From: MRBY01 sp943371005
Lineage (GTDB): Bacteria > Cyanobacteriota > Cyanobacteriia > Cyanobacteriales > MRBY01
DNA: 64,000 nt
Direction: 5' to 3'
Assembly: GCA_943371005.1 (NCBI GenBank)
Contig: CALRTB020000003.1
Coordinates: forward strand, 124,001 to 188,000
Shown here: in pieces, positions 37,115 through 45,298 of the stretch
Numbering within the stretch: the first letter of the stretch is position 1
Layout of the letters: every line of letters starts with the position of its first letter
Notes under the pieces: model-generated
The model's database searches: none
The model's input: the letters and a program-made list of their open reading frames with translations, nothing else
Told to the model about the DNA's origin: nothing
Translations under genes and position numbers: made by a program

Positions 37115-37699
37115 TTGGGGTTGCAGCACCATCAGGGCGAGATCGAGGGTTTCTCGAAGGTATTCGGGATTCGGCAGGCCTTTGATGCGGGTATTTAATC
37201 CTAGAAGAATTTGATAGAGATAACGGGCGGTTTTTGGGCTGTCAAAATCTGGGGGCAGTTCTCCTTTGGTGATCGCCTGATTGAGAGTATTCACAAAAAT
37301 TTGTTCGACATTGGTGGCAATATCTTCCACGAGGGCGGCCACTTGGGGGTCATGGGGCGCGAGTTCAATCATCGCATTGACAACAAAACACCCTCGATAA
37401 CCGAGCAGTTTGGCATTTTCGGCGGTTTGATAAAACAAATTTCGGAGATTTTCTAGGGGTGAAGCGGAATAATTGAGTCGTTCTTCTAGCTGACGTACTG
37501 CGATTTTGCCGTAATAGGCGATCGCCTCTAGGAACAGATCATGCTTATTGCCAAAAGTGTTGTACAAACTTTGCCGCTGAATCCCCATACAGTCTAGGAG
37601 GTCTGCTAAGCTCGTAGCCTTATAGCCTTTTTCCCAGAACAATTCCATCGCCTTTTCGAGGGCGGCATTACGGTTAAATGCGAGTTTACGGCCCACCAT
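37112..37699 (-). CDS. TetR-family regulator, NemR-like
   Basis: A 195-residue repressor. The N-terminal helix-turn-helix (about 8-55) includes FWEKGYKATSLADLLDCMGI and RQSLYNTFGNKHDLF. The ligand domain has GYRGCFVVNAMIELAPHDP. Cys104 in this segment and Lys173 (NTRIKGLPNPE) are 69 residues apart, the same spacing as the Cys106-Lys175 redox pair of E. coli NemR, which senses hypochlorite and electrophiles. An imperfect T-x-GAC-N6-GTC-x-A site lies 20 bp upstream of its start, and a better one precedes the Old Yellow Enzyme gene at 32455. Target and ligand are inferred; the TetR assignment itself is firm. Confidence 0.9.
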   Translation of the reverse strand: MVGRKLAFNRNAALEKAMELFWEKGYKATSLADLLDCMGIQRQSLYNTFGNKHDLFLEAIAYYGKIAVRQLEERLNYSASPLENLRNLFYQTAENAKLLGYRGCFVVNAMIELAPHDPQVAALVEDIATNVEQIFVNTLNQAITKGELPPDFDSPKTARYLYQILLGLNTRIKGLPNPEYLRETLDLALMVLQPQ

Positions 37700-37718
37700 G
37701 GTAGATAACCTAATGCAA

Positions 37719-37734
37719 TAGACAAATAATCCTA
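37719..37734 (-). promoter_or_regulatory. Candidate operator of the TetR gene (imperfect)
   Basis: Plus-strand TAGACAAATAATCCTA: TAGAC, six bases, then TCCTA (three of five arm positions match GTCTA). It sits 20 bp upstream of the TetR start, where autorepression would act. The neighbouring bases CAATAGACAAATA closely match CAATAGACAGATA before the Old Yellow Enzyme gene. Confidence 0.35.
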
Positions 37735-37801
37735 TCCTAAGGGAAATTTCCCAGGAAAATCAGAAGAGAAACGATTCTATCATCTGGGGTTCAGTATATT
37801 T

Positions 37802-38683
37802 TTAAAGGGAAGTCAGGGCGAGTTTCGCCGCGCCGACCATGCCGGCATTGTTTCCTAACTGGGCTTTGGTGAGTTTTAAATCAACCCGTGAGGAAGGCAG
37901 CACCCGCCGCTCAATTTCGGCGATCGCCGCTGGGAGGAAAAATTCACTGCTGGCACTAATGCCACCCCCCAGGATAATCATTTCGGGGGTGAAAATATAG
38001 ATTAAGCTTGTTAGCCCTGCCCCCAACAGTTTGCCGTAGGTTTGCCAATGGGCGATCGCCTCAACATCTCCCGCCTGGGCCAGTTGGCCTAATTCCCCAG
38101 GATCTTTGCCAGAAATCCGTTTGACGCCATTAATCGAACAATATTGCTCAAAGGAACCATTATTGCCGCTATTGCAGGGGGGGCCGTCAGGATTGAGGGT
38201 AATTAGTCCCAACTCAGCAGCCGCACCATAATGACCTGTAAACAGTTGCCCATTCAGAATGACTGCTCCACCCACCCCTGTTCCCAAGGTAATGAGTAAA
38301 AGATTTTGGCGATCGCGTCCGGCCCCTAACCAAGCTTCGCCCAGGCCCGCACAGTTGGCATCGTTATTTAACGTTGTCGGCAAACCTGTTTTTGCTTCAA
38401 CCCAAGCGGCGAGGGGGACATCCTGCCAACCACTGAGATTGATCGCGACCTTGGCAATGCGAGCGCTGCCATCGACTGGGCCAGGAATGCCGATCCCTAC
38501 GGCTTTACAGGTGCGATCTTGGTTGAGTTCATTTACTAAATTGGCGATCGCCTCAGCAACAGCGGTTGGGGTACTGGGTTGGGGGGTAGAAACTGATTTT
38601 TCCGCCAGACAAATACCATCGAGGCTAAATTTTCCCCCTTTAATGGCGGTGCCCCCCAGATCAATCCCAATCACTGCGCTCAT
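37802..38683 (-). CDS. ROK-family sugar kinase lacking the zinc site
   Basis: A 293-residue kinase, probably a glucokinase. The ATP motif GIDLGGTAIKGGK (6-18), the sugar-binding TTLNNDANCAGLGEAW with catalytic Asp108, the phosphate loop LGTGVGGAVI (133-142) and the late LGGGIS are all present. The usual ROK zinc site (His in GExGH, then CxCGxxGCxE) is altered: AELGL has Leu at the His position (160), and CNSGNNGSFE keeps only Cys170. Similar CNSG motifs occur in other cyanobacterial ROK proteins as I recall. The ATG directly follows the ureB stop (TAGATG), so it is read with ureB. Confidence 0.92.
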   Translation of the reverse strand: MSAVIGIDLGGTAIKGGKFSLDGICLAEKSVSTPQPSTPTAVAEAIANLVNELNQDRTCKAVGIGIPGPVDGSARIAKVAINLSGWQDVPLAAWVEAKTGLPTTLNNDANCAGLGEAWLGAGRDRQNLLLITLGTGVGGAVILNGQLFTGHYGAAAELGLITLNPDGPPCNSGNNGSFEQYCSINGVKRISGKDPGELGQLAQAGDVEAIAHWQTYGKLLGAGLTSLIYIFTPEMIILGGGISASSEFFLPAAIAEIERRVLPSSRVDLKLTKAQLGNNAGMVGAAKLALTSL

Positions 38684-38998
38684 CTAGTCCAATGCTCCAT
38701 CTACCAAATTATTCAGACCATACACATGGCGACGACCGGCCAAGGCCACTAATTCTACGTCTTTTTCGTCACCGGGTTCAAAGCGCACCGCTGTGCCCGC
38801 TGGAATATTTAAGCGCATTCCCCTTGCCGCGGCCCGGTCAAACCGCAGGGCACGGTTCACCTCGAAAAAATGGAAGTGAGACCCCACCTGAATCGGGCGA
38901 TCGCCCGTGTTAGCCACCGTAACTACCTTTGTTTCTCGGCCTGCATTCAGTTCAATTTCCCCGGCTTGGGGACGTAGTTCACCTGGAATCATCGCCAT
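38684..38998 (-). CDS. ureB: Urease subunit beta
   Basis: A 104-residue structural subunit of the nickel enzyme urease. MIPGELRPQAGEIELNAGRE, QVGSHFHFFEVNRALRFDR, LNIPAGTAVRFEPGD and LVALAGRRHVYG are all canonical. The ATG at 38998 is followed two codons later by another ATG (MIPGEL), which is the more usual start. No other urease or accessory gene is in the window, in line with the scattered urease genes of several cyanobacteria. It abuts the ROK kinase gene with no spacer. Confidence 0.97.
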   Translation of the reverse strand: MAMIPGELRPQAGEIELNAGRETKVVTVANTGDRPIQVGSHFHFFEVNRALRFDRAAARGMRLNIPAGTAVRFEPGDEKDVELVALAGRRHVYGLNNLVDGALD

Positions 38999-39109
38999 GT
39001 CGCTCCAAAAACTGCTTTTATCCTACGTAATTATCAGGAAATGCAACAGAGTAAAAAGTCGCCAAAATATCCAAGCTAGACTGAAAAAAATTCACGAGGG
39101 CGATCGCCG

Positions 39110-39958
39110 ATGACCGGAACCTACACCATCAGAACCATGACCCGGACGGAGTTGGATTTAGCCATTGAGTGGGCCGCCCAGGAGGGTTGGAATCCTGGCC
39201 TACAGGATGCCGCTAGTTTCTACGCCGCCGATCCCACAGGATTTCTGGTTGGTTTGCTGGATGGAGAGGCGATCGCCTGCATCTCCGCAGTGAAATATGC
39301 CCCGGATTTTGCCTTCATTGGTTTCTATATCGTCAAACCAGAATATCGTGGTCAAGGTTTTGGTTGGCAAATTTGGCAGGCCGCCCTCGCGACCGTGGGC
39401 GATCGCAATGTAGGCCTTGATGGGGTGGTCGCCCAGCAGGAAAATTATAAAAAATCGGGCTTTACCCTGGCCTATAACAACGTGCGTTACAGCGGTTTTG
39501 GTGGTGGTCAGATTCCTGAACATCCCGGTTTAAAGCCCTTGACAGCGGTCGATATTGAGGAAATTTGTGCATATGATCAGCGGTTTTTTCCGGGCGATCG
39601 CCGCACCTTTTTAAAAGCTTGGCTGCAGCAACCGAATAGCACCACCTGGGTGACCGTCAACAATGGTGAAATTACTGGCTATGGCATGGTGCGCCCCTGT
39701 CGTCTGGGTTATAAAATTGGCCCCCTCTTTGCCAACAATGCTGAAATTGCAGAACGTCTCTTTCTTGCCCTCAAAGGTAGTCTTGCCGCCGGTAGTGAAC
39801 TTTTCCTCGATGTGCCCATGGTTAATCCAGAGGCGATCGCCCTTGCCCAACGCTACCAACTGCAGCCTGTGTTTGAAACGGCCCGGATGTACACTCAAGC
39901 GCCCCCGACAATCCCGGTCAAAAACATTTTTGGGGTGACTAGTTTTGAATTAGGCTAG
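39110..39958 (+). CDS. GNAT acetyltransferase with C-terminal Acetyltransf_18-like domain
   Basis: A 282-residue protein. The N-terminal GNAT domain (about 1-130) has the acetyl-CoA loop VKPEYRGQGFGWQIW, the R/Q-x-x-G-x-G/A signature. The C-terminal half (about 145-280) has ICAYDQRFFPGDRRTFLKAWL and FLDVPMVNPEAIALA, the pattern of a second GNAT-like domain seen with YitH-type proteins. It probably acetylates a small molecule or amine; the substrate is unknown. The ATG lies just after a GCGATCGC copy. It is divergent from ureB. Confidence 0.88.
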   Translation: MTGTYTIRTMTRTELDLAIEWAAQEGWNPGLQDAASFYAADPTGFLVGLLDGEAIACISAVKYAPDFAFIGFYIVKPEYRGQGFGWQIWQAALATVGDRNVGLDGVVAQQENYKKSGFTLAYNNVRYSGFGGGQIPEHPGLKPLTAVDIEEICAYDQRFFPGDRRTFLKAWLQQPNSTTWVTVNNGEITGYGMVRPCRLGYKIGPLFANNAEIAERLFLALKGSLAAGSELFLDVPMVNPEAIALAQRYQLQPVFETARMYTQAPPTIPVKNIFGVTSFELG

Positions 39959-39980
39959 GCCAGCGCGGGGTTTCAGGCCA

Positions 39981-40012
39981 TAAAAAAAGCATATGTTCTT
40001 ACACATATGCTT
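39981..40012 (-). terminator. Rho-independent terminator after the 48-residue gene
   Basis: On the minus strand AAGCATATGT (40012-40003) pairs with ACATATGCTT (39996-39987), followed by seven T residues (39988-39982). A strong intrinsic terminator 24 bp past the small gene. Confidence 0.9.
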
Positions 40013-40035
40013 GCCGTAAAAATGATTTAACTGAC

Positions 40036-40182
40036 CTATTCGCCGTACTCGTTGAGAATTTCTTTTGCTTCCCGGACTGCATCCGCATTTTTGTTTTGGG
40101 CATCCTGCTGCTTGAGCATATGTCTCGCCCAAACCCGTTCCATCGCCCGGAGGGTTTCACTTTTCTCTTTACGCATCCGCAT
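40036..40182 (-). CDS. 48-residue charged small protein
   Basis: A short frame starting MRMRKEKSETLRAMERVWAR and ending AKEILNEYGE. It is helical and highly charged, with no membrane segment or Cys. Support: the ribosome site AAAGGGAG lies about 10 nt before ATG 40182, a strong terminator follows the stop, and 150-bp flanks hold no other frame. A second ATG at 40176 is possible. The function is unknown; the composition would suit a small regulatory or ribosome/RNA-associated protein, but that is a guess. Confidence 0.75.
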   Translation of the reverse strand: MRMRKEKSETLRAMERVWARHMLKQQDAQNKNADAVREAKEILNEYGE

Positions 40183-40380
40183 AGCCTTAAACTCCCTTTA
40201 AAAAAACTTAATTTAGTTACTTTTGATACAGAAACTATCTTTTCTATATTATATGCAGCGACCGTCAAAGATTCAAGGGCTTTTTTCCAGTACAAGCATT
40301 CCAAAAATGGGCCAAAAAATAATCAGTCGCAGGGAACTGATTAAACACAAATAATTACAACTGGAGCGAATTTGGAAAAT

Positions 40381-41166
40381 TTATTCGAGATCGAGGATGC
40401 TCCGGGTGTTTTCGCGGCGACGGTCGTCCTTCGCCTCGTATTCGGCCATGCAGCCATTTTGCTCGACCATCACACAACTGAGATAATCAGTGGCTTCAAT
40501 CAAGGCCGCCCGGAGTGCTTGGCCAACGGGAGCGCGATTTGTTTCGGTGCGATCGCCGCCGAGGTTAATCCCCGCAAAACTCGCCGTAGCGCCCCCAGAT
40601 GTCGAATCAGACTGTGCCCGTCCTTCAACGGTACGCGCGTAGAGCACTTCCCCAGTGGTCGAGTCAACGACCCGGAGATCGACTGCAACGTAGGCCTCTT
40701 CACTAGAGCCACGGCCACCACCGCCGAGGGAAAAGCCACCGATCCGAATCCCACTGAGCCCAAAGCCAGTCGATTCTTCCTTCACACCTTCCTCGTAGGA
40801 GGTGATCTGACCGAGGACGATGTATTGAGCGCCTGTGACCTGACCCCGTTGGGCTCCCGTTTCTGGGCGAACGATCCCCAATTCGGCTAATTCCTGTTCC
40901 GACAGGACAGCCCCTAGGTTTTGCCGTTCAACGACGCGGAAGTTGCCAGTAGCAGTAAGCTCATTGCTGAGGGCATCGGCCAGTTCCTGGGAGGTACTAT
41001 TGTTCCACCACCAATAGCTGCCATTGGTTTCATTTTTAAATTCGGGAACAGAAATGGTCGGTTGCCACTGGGCCAGTGCTTTTTCGCCCCCAAGCCCCAG
41101 GGTGAGCGCGAGAAAGGCCAGGGCAGTAGAGCGACTTACGGATGTCAAAAGCTGAGTGGTTTTCAT
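40381..41166 (-). CDS. CsgG/HfaB-family secreted protein
   Basis: A 261-residue exported protein with a signal peptide (1-32, cleavage after ALA). The mature part begins WQPTISVPEFKNET and has NELTATGNFRVVERQNL and GAQRGQVTGAQYIVLGQIT, the CsgG hallmark, then AYVAVDLRVVDSTTGEVLYA. CsgG is the outer-membrane curli pore of enterics; cyanobacterial members lack the curli partners and may serve other secretion or envelope roles. No lipobox Cys is seen at the cleavage site, unlike true CsgG. A Gly-rich loop (GGFSLGGGGRGSSEE) is an insertion. Confidence 0.88.
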   Translation of the reverse strand: MKTTQLLTSVSRSTALAFLALTLGLGGEKALAQWQPTISVPEFKNETNGSYWWWNNSTSQELADALSNELTATGNFRVVERQNLGAVLSEQELAELGIVRPETGAQRGQVTGAQYIVLGQITSYEEGVKEESTGFGLSGIRIGGFSLGGGGRGSSEEAYVAVDLRVVDSTTGEVLYARTVEGRAQSDSTSGGATASFAGINLGGDRTETNRAPVGQALRAALIEATDYLSCVMVEQNGCMAEYEAKDDRRRENTRSILDLE

Positions 41167-41426
41167 GGGTTTTTTCAGATGCTACGGAATAAGGACAAAG
41201 TTTGGATTGTGCCGTATGCTCGCCCTTATACATTTATACGCTTGTATTTACTTGCCGCATACTGACACTGATGCACTTCACTGCACTTAAACATACATTG
41301 ACGCTTTTGTCCCCTCCTGGGGTTCCCGGTTTGAGGATTTTGTGGGGTGAAATATACTAAAAGGTCTGGAAGCCGCTAGAAGCTGGCGTTTTCGGTTTGA
41401 CCACTGCTTTGGAGAAGGGATCCCCC

Positions 41427-42584
41427 ATGACCCGTTATGCGCTTGTTCATGAATGGTTGACGCCCTACGCGACGGGGGGTTCAGAGCTTGTGGTGCAAGA
41501 TATCCTCCGAGAGATTGATGCGGATCTCTTTGCCCTGATTGATTTTGAGTCAGCTAATCCCGATAGTTATCTCTATGGTCGGGCGATCGCCACGAGTTTT
41601 TTACAGAAATTTCCCCGGGCAAAATATGGTTTACAAAACTATCTGCCGCTGATGCCCTTAGCCATTGAGCAATTTAACCTTGAAGCTTACGACGTAATTT
41701 TGTCATCATCCCACGCGGTGGCTAAAGGAGTTTTGACGCGGCCCCACCAATTACACATTTGTTATTGTCATACGCCGATGCGCTATGCCTGGGATTTAAC
41801 CTTTGATTACTTAAATAACTCTGGCCTCGGCAAGGGTGTTAAAGGGATCTTGGCGCGGTATTTTCTCCATCGACTGCGGCAATGGGATGTGATCAGTGCC
41901 AACCAGGTGGACTATTTTATTGCCAATTCCCACTGGACAGCCCAACGGATCTGGCGTTGTTACCGGCGGCGGGCGGCGGTGATTTATCCCCCGGTAAATT
42001 TGGAGCGGTTTGCCTACCGAGAAGAAAAGGATGATTTTTATGTGACGGTGTCGCGGTTGGTGCCTTACAAAAAAGTGGCGTTGATTGTGGAAGCCTTTAA
42101 CCAGTTGGGCAAAAATTTGGTGGTGATTGGCGGCGGGCCAGAGTTAGAAAAGTTGCAAAAGATGGCAAAACCAAATGTACAAATTTTGGGTCGGCAACCG
42201 GACGGAGTCGTAGAAGATTATCTGGCACGAGCAAAGGCCTATGTTTATGCGGGCTGTGAAGATTTCGGCATTGTGCTCGTGGAAGCCCAGGCCTGTGGGA
42301 CGCCAGTGATTGCCTTCGGTCGAGGGGGCGCAGCCGAAATTGTGGCCGATGGAAAAACGGGAATTTTATTTCCCCAGCAATCGGCCCAGGCGATCGCCAA
42401 TGGAGTCGAGCGTTTTGAGGCCCAAGCACTAGAAATTCAGCCCGAAGCTTGTTTTGTGAGAGCCCAGCAATTTGCCGCTAACATTTTTCGGCAAAGCTAT
42501 GTAGAATTTGTAGACAACTGTCAAGAAAAGTGGCATGGATGGCGATCGCCCCGTTCCATGTTCCCAGGGTGTGACCAGTGGTGA
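41427..42584 (+). CDS. Family 4 glycosyltransferase
   Basis: A 385-residue GT-B enzyme. RYALVHEWLTPYATGGSELV (near the N-terminus) and LHICYCHTPMRYAWD are typical of the WbaZ/mannosyl type. The donor half has VSRLVPYKKVALIVEAF, VIGGGPELEKL and EDFGIVLVEAQACGTPVIA (E-x7-E). I start at ATG 41427, preceded by GAGAAGGGA; a TTG ten codons upstream is open too. It is followed 50 bp on by a polyprenyl-phosphate sugar transferase, which suggests that both build an exopolysaccharide or cell-surface glycan. Confidence 0.93.
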   Translation: MTRYALVHEWLTPYATGGSELVVQDILREIDADLFALIDFESANPDSYLYGRAIATSFLQKFPRAKYGLQNYLPLMPLAIEQFNLEAYDVILSSSHAVAKGVLTRPHQLHICYCHTPMRYAWDLTFDYLNNSGLGKGVKGILARYFLHRLRQWDVISANQVDYFIANSHWTAQRIWRCYRRRAAVIYPPVNLERFAYREEKDDFYVTVSRLVPYKKVALIVEAFNQLGKNLVVIGGGPELEKLQKMAKPNVQILGRQPDGVVEDYLARAKAYVYAGCEDFGIVLVEAQACGTPVIAFGRGGAAEIVADGKTGILFPQQSAQAIANGVERFEAQALEIQPEACFVRAQQFAANIFRQSYVEFVDNCQEKWHGWRSPRSMFPGCDQW

Positions 42585-42633
42585 GGCGCAACCCTAACGG
42601 CCAGGCAGTTTTTGGTGTGTGGAGAGGATCGTA

Positions 42634-43368
42634 ATGGCAGTTTATCGGCAGTTTGATGCGCTGAAATTCGTTACTGGGCTAGCGCGACAAGGCTCAGAAT
42701 TTTTGTTTGCCCCCAGCGATCATCGATTTTTATCCCTGCGGCGCTGGCTCGATGGAGCGATTGCGAAACGGAGCTTTGATATTTGTTTTTCCCTCGGCGT
42801 TCTGGTACTGTTTTCTCCCCTCTATTTGGCGATCGCCCTGATTATTAAACTCACTTCTCCCGGCCCTGTTTTCTATGTGCAACGGCGGGTGGGGAAGGAT
42901 TTTCGTCCCTTTGGCTGCATCAAATTTCGGACGATGGTTATTAATGCTGACGCCGTACTCGAAGAAATGTTGCGGCGATCGCCAGAGTTGCGCGCCGAAT
43001 TTGAACAGGATTTTAAGCTCAAAAAAGACCCAAGAATTACTGGCATTGGCCATATTTTGCGCCTCACTAGCCTCGATGAATTTCCCCAGTTTTGGAATGT
43101 GCTCAAGGGTGATATGAGTATTGTTGGCCCCCGCCCCCTCGTCCCCAAGGAACTTTATAAATATGGTCGCCACATCGACAAAGTCTTGACTATTCGTCCG
43201 GGCCTCACGGGGCTATGGCAGGTGTCTGGGCGTAACGATATTCCCTATGGCACCCGGGTAAGGATGGATTCTTATTATGTGCACCACCGCCATTGGTTGA
43301 TGGATTTGTGGATTGTCTGTAAAACCGTTTTTGTGATGCTGTTCCCGAAAAATAACGGTGCCTACTAA
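42634..43368 (+). CDS. Polyprenyl-phosphate sugar-1-phosphate transferase (WbaP/WcaJ C-terminal type)
   Basis: A 244-residue initiating transferase that moves a sugar phosphate from a nucleotide sugar to a membrane polyprenyl phosphate. It has the one re-entrant helix (about 50-75, FDICFSLGVLVLFSPLY) and the core motifs SPGPVFYVQRRVG, CIKFRTM, TSLDEFPQFWNVL (the catalytic Asp-Glu) and SIVGPRPLVP, GLTGLWQVSGR. The multi-helix N-terminal domain of long WbaP proteins is absent. ATG 42634 follows GGAGAGG; a GTG at 42619 is open. It overlaps the convergent 5-FCL-like gene by 4 bp. Confidence 0.94.
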   Translation: MAVYRQFDALKFVTGLARQGSEFLFAPSDHRFLSLRRWLDGAIAKRSFDICFSLGVLVLFSPLYLAIALIIKLTSPGPVFYVQRRVGKDFRPFGCIKFRTMVINADAVLEEMLRRSPELRAEFEQDFKLKKDPRITGIGHILRLTSLDEFPQFWNVLKGDMSIVGPRPLVPKELYKYGRHIDKVLTIRPGLTGLWQVSGRNDIPYGTRVRMDSYYVHHRHWLMDLWIVCKTVFVMLFPKNNGAY

Positions 43369-44117
43369 GGCGAACTTTCTCGATAAAGCTTGTTGAGAAT
43401 CGGGATGGTTTCCCACTGCTGGGGGCGAATTTGTTGCCAATCCAAGCCTTGGGGTTGCGGGTGGTTGTGGTGCGTTTGATAAATATTTGTGGGGGTACAA
43501 AGCCAATCCAGGGGCCAGTCATGGGCTTCTAGGGGTAATGCTTTGGGTGGCACCACCTGCAAATTGTGCACCGTGGTCACAATGGTCGTTTTTGCATCCA
43601 CCAGGCCAAACCGTTGGAGGAGGGCCAGTTCTAAATCGGCAAAGCCCGCCCCCTTACCGGTACGTCCGCCGGCCAAACTCACCGCTACACAACCCACCAC
43701 CGCCAAATCAATTTTCTCCATTTCCGCAAAGCTAACAGGACGGCCATACTTGAGGATGTTGTTTTTTTCAGCGGCGATCGCCAGGTCGAGACCCTGGGGC
43801 ACCTGTTCCCGCGTAATCGTGACAAAACAAGATTCGTCTACTAACTGCGGCACCGCCATGTACAGGGTTTTCCTCGCAGCCAGGGCTTGGTGACGCACAG
43901 GGGCCTGGGGTTTGTCTGGATTGCACTTAACCACCGTTGCCTGTCGCCAAATATCCAAAGTGCTTAACTGCTCAGCGGCGGCGATCGCCCCGACAAAATT
44001 GGGAATATGGCCATGGGGAGGCGTCACCGTTGCCCCGGCGATTTCAAGGCGATCCCAGATGGTTTGTCGCAAGGTCGCTTTTGCGGGGTTGTAATGCTGC
44101 CAAGGAGAATGGGCCAT
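43365..44117 (-). CDS. 5-formyltetrahydrofolate cyclo-ligase-like protein (5-FCLL type)
   Basis: A 250-residue member of the cyclo-ligase superfamily. It has KATLRQTIWDRLE at the N-terminus and the late AVVGCVAVSLAGGRTGKGAG. The ordinary enzyme has about 190 residues and a motif like RLGYGGGFYDR at that place; here it reads GGRTGKGAGFADLE. This matches the diverged branch also found in plants and archaea rather than classic 5-FCL. It may act on another substrate. It lies 5 bp from the WecA-like gene upstream, on the same strand, and so is probably read with it. Confidence 0.8.
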   Translation of the reverse strand: MAHSPWQHYNPAKATLRQTIWDRLEIAGATVTPPHGHIPNFVGAIAAAEQLSTLDIWRQATVVKCNPDKPQAPVRHQALAARKTLYMAVPQLVDESCFVTITREQVPQGLDLAIAAEKNNILKYGRPVSFAEMEKIDLAVVGCVAVSLAGGRTGKGAGFADLELALLQRFGLVDAKTTIVTTVHNLQVVPPKALPLEAHDWPLDWLCTPTNIYQTHHNHPQPQGLDWQQIRPQQWETIPILNKLYRESSP

Positions 44118-44122
44118 CGGTG

Positions 44123-45184
44123 CTATTTGCGGTGGGTCTGAAAATCTCGCCTACGCCACAGTTGCCAACCCCAGACTCCGACAATCACGGAAATAATCCC
44201 GGCATAGAGGGTGCCGCTGGGGAGCCCCGAAAAGGCGATCGCCAAACTGCCCGCCCAGAGGGTGAGGCCATAGATAAATAAAACCGTGGTGCGATGGGAG
44301 AAGCCTGCCGCCAAAAGTCGATGGTGCAGATGTCGTTTATCCGGTTTAAAGGGGGAAGAACCGCTACTAATCCGCGAAAAAACCACCGTTGTCATATCAA
44401 TTAAGGGCACTGCCAAAATCACATAGGGCAGGAGCACTGCCGCCGCTGCCGTTGTTTTCACGAGGCCCACAACCCCCATGGCCGCCAGGGTAAAGCCCAT
44501 AAAGTAAGAGCCGCCATCCCCCATAAAAATTTGGGCGGGGTTGAAGTTATAGCGCAAAAAGCCGAGGGCAGATCCTGCCAAGGCCGCTGCAATAAAAGCC
44601 ACCATCGGTTCGTTGAGATAGAGAGTCGTCACCAACAGCACTGCCGCCGCAATTCCAGATACACCGGCGGCTAGACCGTCAAGGCCATCAATCCAGTTAA
44701 TGGCATTGGCCATGCCCACGAGCCAAATTAGAGTTAAAGGTAGGCTCAACCAGCCCACAGAAAAAACTTCCCCGGTGAAAGGAATCGTCAAAAATTCGAT
44801 TTGTACTCCCATCAACCAGGCAATTCCCGCCGCGATAAATTGCATCAATAGTCGCGATAAGGCACTCAACTCAAATAAATCATCCCCAAAGCCAATGGCA
44901 AAAAAGGCGATCGCCCCGAAAAGCACCCCTAAGATCGGCCATTGCTCCCCAGGGAACAAAGGAGGGAACCAATCCATCTGCCAAGCCGTCCCCAGAGACA
45001 CGAGAGTCCCCGTAAAAATCGCCACACCCCCCAAGCGCACCATTGGTCGGTCATGGACTTTCCGCTCGTTGGGGCGGTCTACCCGGCCACTCCGTAAGCC
45101 AATCGCTTTCACAATGGGGGTACTAATCAGCACCACAACCAGGGCGATTAGACTCGTGACTAAATACAACAATTCCTTCGGCAT
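44123..45184 (-). CDS. Undecaprenyl-phosphate GlcNAc-1-phosphate transferase, WecA/TagO-like
   Basis: A 353-residue enzyme with about ten to eleven membrane helices. It starts a polyprenyl-linked glycan by adding an aminosugar phosphate. Family motifs: RVDRPNERKVHDRPMVRLGG near residue 40, ANAINWIDGLDGLAAGVS around 160, QIFMGDGGSYFMGF around 220, and the cytoplasmic DKRHLHHRLLAAGF around 290 (HxHH motif). MraY is excluded by these motifs and by the genomic context. It is the first gene of a two-gene unit with the 5-FCL-like gene. Confidence 0.93.
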   Translation of the reverse strand: MPKELLYLVTSLIALVVVLISTPIVKAIGLRSGRVDRPNERKVHDRPMVRLGGVAIFTGTLVSLGTAWQMDWFPPLFPGEQWPILGVLFGAIAFFAIGFGDDLFELSALSRLLMQFIAAGIAWLMGVQIEFLTIPFTGEVFSVGWLSLPLTLIWLVGMANAINWIDGLDGLAAGVSGIAAAVLLVTTLYLNEPMVAFIAAALAGSALGFLRYNFNPAQIFMGDGGSYFMGFTLAAMGVVGLVKTTAAAAVLLPYVILAVPLIDMTTVVFSRISSGSSPFKPDKRHLHHRLLAAGFSHRTTVLFIYGLTLWAGSLAIAFSGLPSGTLYAGIISVIVGVWGWQLWRRRDFQTHRK

Positions 45185-45232
45185 ATTGGCGTTGGCTAAG
45201 AACAGAGAGAGTAGGGCAAAAACCGAAACAAG

Positions 45233-45267
45233 AAAAAACTCAGGCTACCTTTTTCATTAAACCTGAG
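45233..45267 (-). terminator. Rho-independent terminator after glyA
   Basis: On the minus strand CTCAGG (45267-45262) pairs with CCTGAG (45244-45239), loop of 17, then TTTTTTCTTGTTT. Placed 32 bp past the glyA stop. Confidence 0.8.
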
Positions 45268-45298
45268 CTTTCCATTATTTAAAAAGATATTAAAGAAT

